NCBI GenBank assembly: GCA_035576005.1 | Contig: DATLXH010000021.1 | Location: forward strand, 1 to 55,245 | Length of the DNA: 55,245 nt | Source: DATLXH01 sp035576005 | Lineage (GTDB): Bacteria > Acidobacteriota > Thermoanaerobaculia > Gp7-AA8 | Reading direction: 5' to 3' | In this document: piece after piece, positions 51,674 through 55,245 of the stretch | Numbering within the stretch: position 1 is the first letter of the stretch | Layout of the letters: every line of letters begins with the position of its first letter | Notes under the pieces: generated by a model | Database searches by the model: none | Told to the model about the DNA's origin: nothing | Seen by the model: only the letters and a program-made list of their open reading frames with translations | Program-made: the position numbers and the translations under genes

Positions 51674-52998
51674 TTCATCTCCGTTGAGCTCGTTGCTGAT
51701 GACGACATCGGATCGTTCCCCGACCGAGAGGACATCGTTACACCACCTATTGCCCCTCGCCGCGCGCCGCGCTGGATCGCCTGGAAGTCCGCAATCGCTT
51801 TGATGTGCCGCGCGAGGTAATCGTAATTGTCGATCTCCAGCAGACGGTATGCGGCCGCCGAGGACAGGACGGAGTCGAGCGTGGTCTGGCCTCCTTCGTA
51901 GGCGGCCCGTGTGGAGTCGAGAGCGAGCTTCGATTGCGGCACGAGCCTCTCCGCATGAAACTCGAGCTGCCTGGTCGCTTCCGCGTGTGCTTCCCACGCC
52001 GCGCCCAGATCCGCGAGGAGAGTGCGGCGAAGCTCTTCGATTCGCGCTGTGGCAACGTCGCGTTCGGCAATCGCCTCACGTAGCCGCGGATCGATCGTCG
52101 TTCTTCGCCTAACCGGGAGCTCAATACGCGCTGTGAGGCTGAACATGTCTTTCTCGTAGCGACGCATCCCGTACGATGCTTCGAGATTGATATCCGGGCG
52201 CTTGAGAAGTTCTGCCAGCCGGATCTCCTGACCCCGGCGCTCGACGTCGGCGAGAAGGGCGGCAAGCGCGGGATGCGTGTCGGCAATCTCACGAAGGCCG
52301 CTGACGGTCCTTTCCTCAGTCGAGTGAGCCAGGATGAGGGTGGGGACATCTGTCGTCAGAGGCAACTCGAGAAGCGGGAGGAGCCGTGCTACAGCGCTGC
52401 GCCGAGTCCCTGTGGTGGTGAGAATCTGGTGGTCGATCTGGCTTCGTTGCAGCTGCGCGCGGACGATGTCGGCCTGAATGGCACTTCCGGCTTCGTAGCG
52501 TGCGCGCACCGCCTCGACGATGGCGTCGAGTGCCTTGCCGACCTCGCTGAGCGAGCGGATCTGACTATCAGCGGCCGCGATGTCGTACCACGCGAAGAGT
52601 GCGTCGCGCTCTGCTTCGGCGCGCACGCTCGCCCCTTCGAGCTCGATGCGCCGGACGTCGAGCTCAGCAGCGGAGCGAAGCGCCTGCCGGCGTGCTCGGC
52701 GCGGGATCGTCTGCGATGCGCCGATCATGTACATGCTCATCATCCTGTCGTGCGTGAGATCCACCTGCAGGTCCTGGATGCCCGCCATCACCATGGGATT
52801 CGGGTATGCCCCTGCAGTGGTGATCCGCTCGCGCGCGGAGCGTGCTTCCGCTTCGATGCGGCGCGTTGCAGGATGCCGGTCCGCGGCAGTACGCGCCACC
52901 ACGTTGGCGTCATGCCAGTCGATGGTCGCGGCGAATGCTGCGCCACCGGCGAGTGTCAAAAGATTGAATGCAGCGAGTGCAACGAAGCGGGACAGCAT
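51670..52998 (-). CDS. TolC/CusC-family outer-membrane efflux protein
   Basis: 442 aa with a signal peptide. Coiled-coil-forming repeats (VVARTAADRHPATRRIEAEARSARERI and EAVRARYEAGSAIQADIVRAQLQ) and the second half repeat pattern (YEGGQTTLDSVLSSAAAYRLLE). It overlaps cusB by 4 bp. Exports with the adaptor above. Confidence 0.88.
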   Translation of the reverse strand: MLSRFVALAAFNLLTLAGGAAFAATIDWHDANVVARTAADRHPATRRIEAEARSARERITTAGAYPNPMVMAGIQDLQVDLTHDRMMSMYMIGASQTIPRRARRQALRSAAELDVRRIELEGASVRAEAERDALFAWYDIAAADSQIRSLSEVGKALDAIVEAVRARYEAGSAIQADIVRAQLQRSQIDHQILTTTGTRRSAVARLLPLLELPLTTDVPTLILAHSTEERTVSGLREIADTHPALAALLADVERRGQEIRLAELLKRPDINLEASYGMRRYEKDMFSLTARIELPVRRRTTIDPRLREAIAERDVATARIEELRRTLLADLGAAWEAHAEATRQLEFHAERLVPQSKLALDSTRAAYEGGQTTLDSVLSSAAAYRLLEIDNYDYLARHIKAIADFQAIQRGARRGAIGGVTMSSRSGNDPMSSSATSSTEMK

Positions 52999-53072
52999 GG
53001 CGGACCTCCAGCAGCAGAGACGTCGATTGGCACAGGCGAACGCCTGGGCGCAAATTCACGCGCGCTGGAGAA

Positions 53073-53429
53073 TCAGATCAGGAGAATTGAGAGCGAGGCG
53101 AGCCGCTGTTGCCTCGCCGGGGGAGGCAAGGTGTCGTCAGACGTGCGGCGTGTCAGCTGAGGATTCGGCATGGAAGCGACGACCGGCAGCAGGGCGGGGA
53201 GGGTCGCAGCCGTCATGTTCGCCTTAGCCGAAACCGTCAGCTCATGCGGCGGTGCTTCGTAGCAGCTGATCGTGGTGCAGCAGTCTGCGGTGTTGGGGCC
53301 GAGGACCGGGGCTTCCCCCTGCTCACCAAAGCAGCAGGGCATTTTCGCGCAGAATCCAACGACAGCCGTCGCCGGAGCGAGGCCGGAGATGATCAGAACG
53401 ATCGCCAGCGCGAGGATTTTCCGTTTCAT
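53073..53429 (-). CDS. Secreted Cys-rich protein next to the Cus-like genes
   Basis: 118 aa with a signal peptide (ILALAIVLIISGLAPATA) and cysteines (FCAKMPCCFG, ADCCTTISCYE), then Thr/Ala-rich and proline-rich stretches with no domain. 74 bp ahead of the OMF gene. A metal-binding periplasmic role fits its place; inference. Confidence 0.65.
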   Translation of the reverse strand: MKRKILALAIVLIISGLAPATAVVGFCAKMPCCFGEQGEAPVLGPNTADCCTTISCYEAPPHELTVSAKANMTAATLPALLPVVASMPNPQLTRRTSDDTLPPPARQQRLASLSILLI

Positions 53430-53553
53430 TCAGCGACATACAACGCCCTGACGCTCGAATTAGTTCCCCGTTGCTCCGCGCGCAACCCGCGATGCTCTGG
53501 ATTCCTGTAAAGCCTCTCAGGATGTAGGATCGAATTTTCTAAGGAGCTGACTT

Positions 53554-54009
53554 ATGACCGTCAAGGAATCGACTGATACAACGCCCTCTGGGGCAGCACC
53601 GAACCCAGCAGGTCGTGAGCGCGGGACGCTGCGCCTGAACGCGGCGATCCCGAGCTTCACAGTGAACGACGTGGAGAAAAGCCTGGCGTGGTATCGAGAC
53701 GTTCTTGGCTTCAAAGTGAAGGAGCGTTGGGAGACCGAAGGGAAGCTCGAGGGCGTCGAGATGAAGGCTGGCGAAGTTTCCTTCATGCTCGGACAGGATG
53801 ACTGGAAGAAAGGCCGGGACCGCGTCAAGGGTGAGGGTATCAGGATGTTCTGCTCAACTGATCAGGACGTCGACAGTGTGGCCGGCCAGGTGAAGGCGGC
53901 TGGCGGCACGCTCTCTCAGGAGCCCAATGACGACTGGGGAATGCGCTCATTCTCCGTTATCGATCCCAACGGATTCAAAATCACGATCGCGAAGACGACG
54001 AAAAGCTGA
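53554..54009 (+). CDS. VOC-family (glyoxalase/bleomycin-resistance) protein
   Basis: 151 aa. A 25-residue leader, then IPSFTVNDVEKSLAWYRDVLGF and KVKERWETEGK, VEMKAGEVSFMLGQDDWKKG and SFSVIDPNGFKITIAKT, the beta-alpha-beta-beta-beta repeats of the VOC fold. Metal use cannot be told. AAGGAG before the start. Confidence 0.85.
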   Translation: MTVKESTDTTPSGAAPNPAGRERGTLRLNAAIPSFTVNDVEKSLAWYRDVLGFKVKERWETEGKLEGVEMKAGEVSFMLGQDDWKKGRDRVKGEGIRMFCSTDQDVDSVAGQVKAAGGTLSQEPNDDWGMRSFSVIDPNGFKITIAKTTKS

Positions 54010-54087
54010 TCAGGCCTGAAGCCACCCTCGGCGCTCACGCTCCCATTGAATGACCTCAATTCTCAAAAATCGCAGAGGAGTGACTCC

Positions 54088-54519
54088 GTGAATCTCAGAA
54101 GAGTGTTTGCAGCACCGGGCTATTCGACGTTCCCGGATCTGGCTCTGTTGTTTACGCGCCTGCTCGCCGGGGTCTCGTTCATGTTTTTCGGTTGGTCAAA
54201 GATTCAGGATCCGTTCGGCTGGATGGGTCCCGACTCGCCGGTTCCCGGCATCTTTCAGGCACTGGCCGCGGTTGCAGAGTTTGGTGGCGGCATGGCGTGG
54301 ATCGTGGGGCTGCTCACACCGCTTGCTTCGCTCGGAATCGCGTTCACGATGGCGGTTGCATTCGCGGTGGTTTCACTCGTCTACAAGATGCCATTCATCT
54401 CCAAGACAGGGGGCGCTGCGTCTGTGCTCCCGGCGTTGCTGTTTGCTATCGCAATTCTGCTCATGGCCTTCGGTCCGGGTAGATTTTCTCTTGACCGCAA
54501 GATATTCGGTCCCCGTTAG
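54088..54519 (+). CDS. DoxX-family membrane protein
   Basis: 143 aa from GTG 54088 with GAGGAG upstream; a TTG at 54046 gives a longer form. LFTRLLAGVSFMFFGWSKIQD, AEFGGGMAWIVGLLTPLASLG and ALLFAIAILLMAFGPGRFSLD are typical of DoxX with four helices. Confidence 0.82.
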   Translation: MNLRRVFAAPGYSTFPDLALLFTRLLAGVSFMFFGWSKIQDPFGWMGPDSPVPGIFQALAAVAEFGGGMAWIVGLLTPLASLGIAFTMAVAFAVVSLVYKMPFISKTGGAASVLPALLFAIAILLMAFGPGRFSLDRKIFGPR

Positions 54520-54611
54520 CGGACCAATGCTGGCTGGATGTTCGACTGGCTGTTCGGCGCTGCGATCGAGAGTCGTGCGGGTTTTTTCGAGCAGACGAGA
54601 CAAGGACGGAC

Positions 54612-54639
54612 GCCGGACATTGGAATTGGAATGTCCGGC
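54612..54639. repeat. 28-bp palindrome related to the argS-upstream pair
   Basis: GCCGGACATTGGAA-TTGGAATGTCCGGC: the 22-bp palindrome with TTGGAA doubled. It lies 10 bp before the exonuclease start, leaving little room for a ribosome site. Confidence 0.6.
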
Positions 54640-54648
54640 CACATTTTG

Positions 54649-55245
54649 ATGATCGTTCATCTGATTGACGGCACGTATGAGCTGTTCCGGCATTTCTACG
54701 GTATCCGGCGCGGCAGCAAAACGGATCCGCCGCTCGGTGCCGTAGCCGGTGTGCTTGGGACTGTCGTCCAGATGCTCGAAGGGGGTGCGACGCACATCGG
54801 TGTCGCTACCGACCACGTGATCGAGTCGTTCCGGAATCAGATGTGGCCCGGGTATAAAACGGGAGAGGGAATCGAACAAGCTCTGTATCGTCAGTTTCAC
54901 CCACTCGAGCATGCGCTCGTCGCAATGGGGATCGCAACGTGGCCGATGATCGAGCTCGAGGCGGATGATGCGCTTGCGGCGGCCGCGCACATCGCTGCAC
55001 TGGACGATCGCGTCGAGAAAGTCTGCATCTGGACCCCCGACAAGGACCTCTCGCAATGTGTGGTTGGGAATCGCGTAGTTCAGGTCGATCGAAAGAGTGG
55101 TCAGATTCGTGATGCCGCGGGAGTTCGCGCGAAATTTGGTGTTGAGCCCGCGCTCATTCCTGACTATCTCGCGCTTGTCGGCGATGCTGCGGACGGCTAC
55201 CCGGGCATCGCGGGGATCGGAGCGAAGACATCAGCAAGACTCCTC
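54649..55245 (+). CDS. 5'-3' exonuclease, N-terminal part
   Basis: The first 199 codons from ATG 54649 run off the window. HLIDGTYELFRHFYG, GGATHIGVATDHVIESFRNQMWPGYK, PMIELEADDALAAAA, IWTPDKDLSQCV and PALIPDYLALVGDAADGYPGIAGIGAKTSARLL carry the acidic metal-binding residues and the H3TH motif of the FEN/PolA 5'-3' exonuclease fold. Probably a separate exonuclease; fusion to a polymerase cannot be excluded. Confidence 0.88.
   Translation, partial: MIVHLIDGTYELFRHFYGIRRGSKTDPPLGAVAGVLGTVVQMLEGGATHIGVATDHVIESFRNQMWPGYKTGEGIEQALYRQFHPLEHALVAMGIATWPMIELEADDALAAAAHIAALDDRVEKVCIWTPDKDLSQCVVGNRVVQVDRKSGQIRDAAGVRAKFGVEPALIPDYLALVGDAADGYPGIAGIGAKTSARLL

Noticed and set aside
1..55245. tRNA, rRNA or CRISPR arrays
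   Set aside because: No tRNA T-loop context, rRNA core or regular spaced direct repeats were found by reading; isolated TTCGAATC strings fall in coding genes.

Overview
The window is about 60% GC and reads like an Acidobacteriota genome fragment. The evidence is a VWFA-related protein of the Acidobacterial type, large secreted proteins with repeated NKTNDP-type C-terminal modules, and an FHA-GAF-SpoIIE phosphatase. The lineage is inferred; no rRNA or tRNA gene was seen, and several ends carry dispersed palindromic repeats.

Layout. 0-11.6 kb: a hypothetical gene, an FHA-GAF-PP2C regulator, a UPF0158-like protein, a tightly coupled peptidoglycan-recycling operon (murQ-anmK-nagA-nagB), an exonuclease/endonuclease/phosphatase-fold protein, a cardiolipin-synthase-like protein, a GNAT acetyltransferase and a cold-shock protein. 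11.6-23 kb: argS, a histidine phosphatase and gpmI, a DUF4177 protein and a glycerophosphodiesterase, a response-regulator protein with three copies of a GETRAFP motif, a PduO-type adenosyltransferase, a secreted S1/P1-nuclease/phospholipase-C-like protein and a VWFA protein. 23-26 kb: an FMN reductase and an SPW membrane protein among C-terminal debris of a secreted protein, mnmA and glmS. 26-29.3 kb: a lipoprotein, an interrupted osmC, a tiny Cys-rich protein and an OmpR-type two-component pair.

29.9-38.5 kb holds a complete ebo cluster (eboA, B, F, D, E, C) with an outer-membrane beta-barrel and a secreted PQQ-type sugar dehydrogenase inserted between eboA and eboB. The last five genes overlap by 4 bp each. 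In cyanobacteria this cluster is tied to moving a metabolite precursor to the periplasm; here the product is unknown.

38.6-47 kb is a patchwork of intact genes (GAF, PAS kinase, MauE-like, isochorismatase, ABM/EVE/MarR operon) and gene remnants. 47-55.2 kb holds a large secreted protein, a CusB/CusC-like pair without a visible RND pump, a VOC protein, a DoxX protein and the start of a 5'-3' exonuclease that runs off the end.

The two observations most worth a second look are (1) in-frame TGA codons at conserved Cys positions of two unrelated redox-type genes, osmC (26923) and DUF3179 (44454), each followed by a hairpin that fits the bacterial SECIS pattern, and (2) the extended ebo cluster. 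A 180-bp palindromic repeat shows compensatory changes between its two copies.
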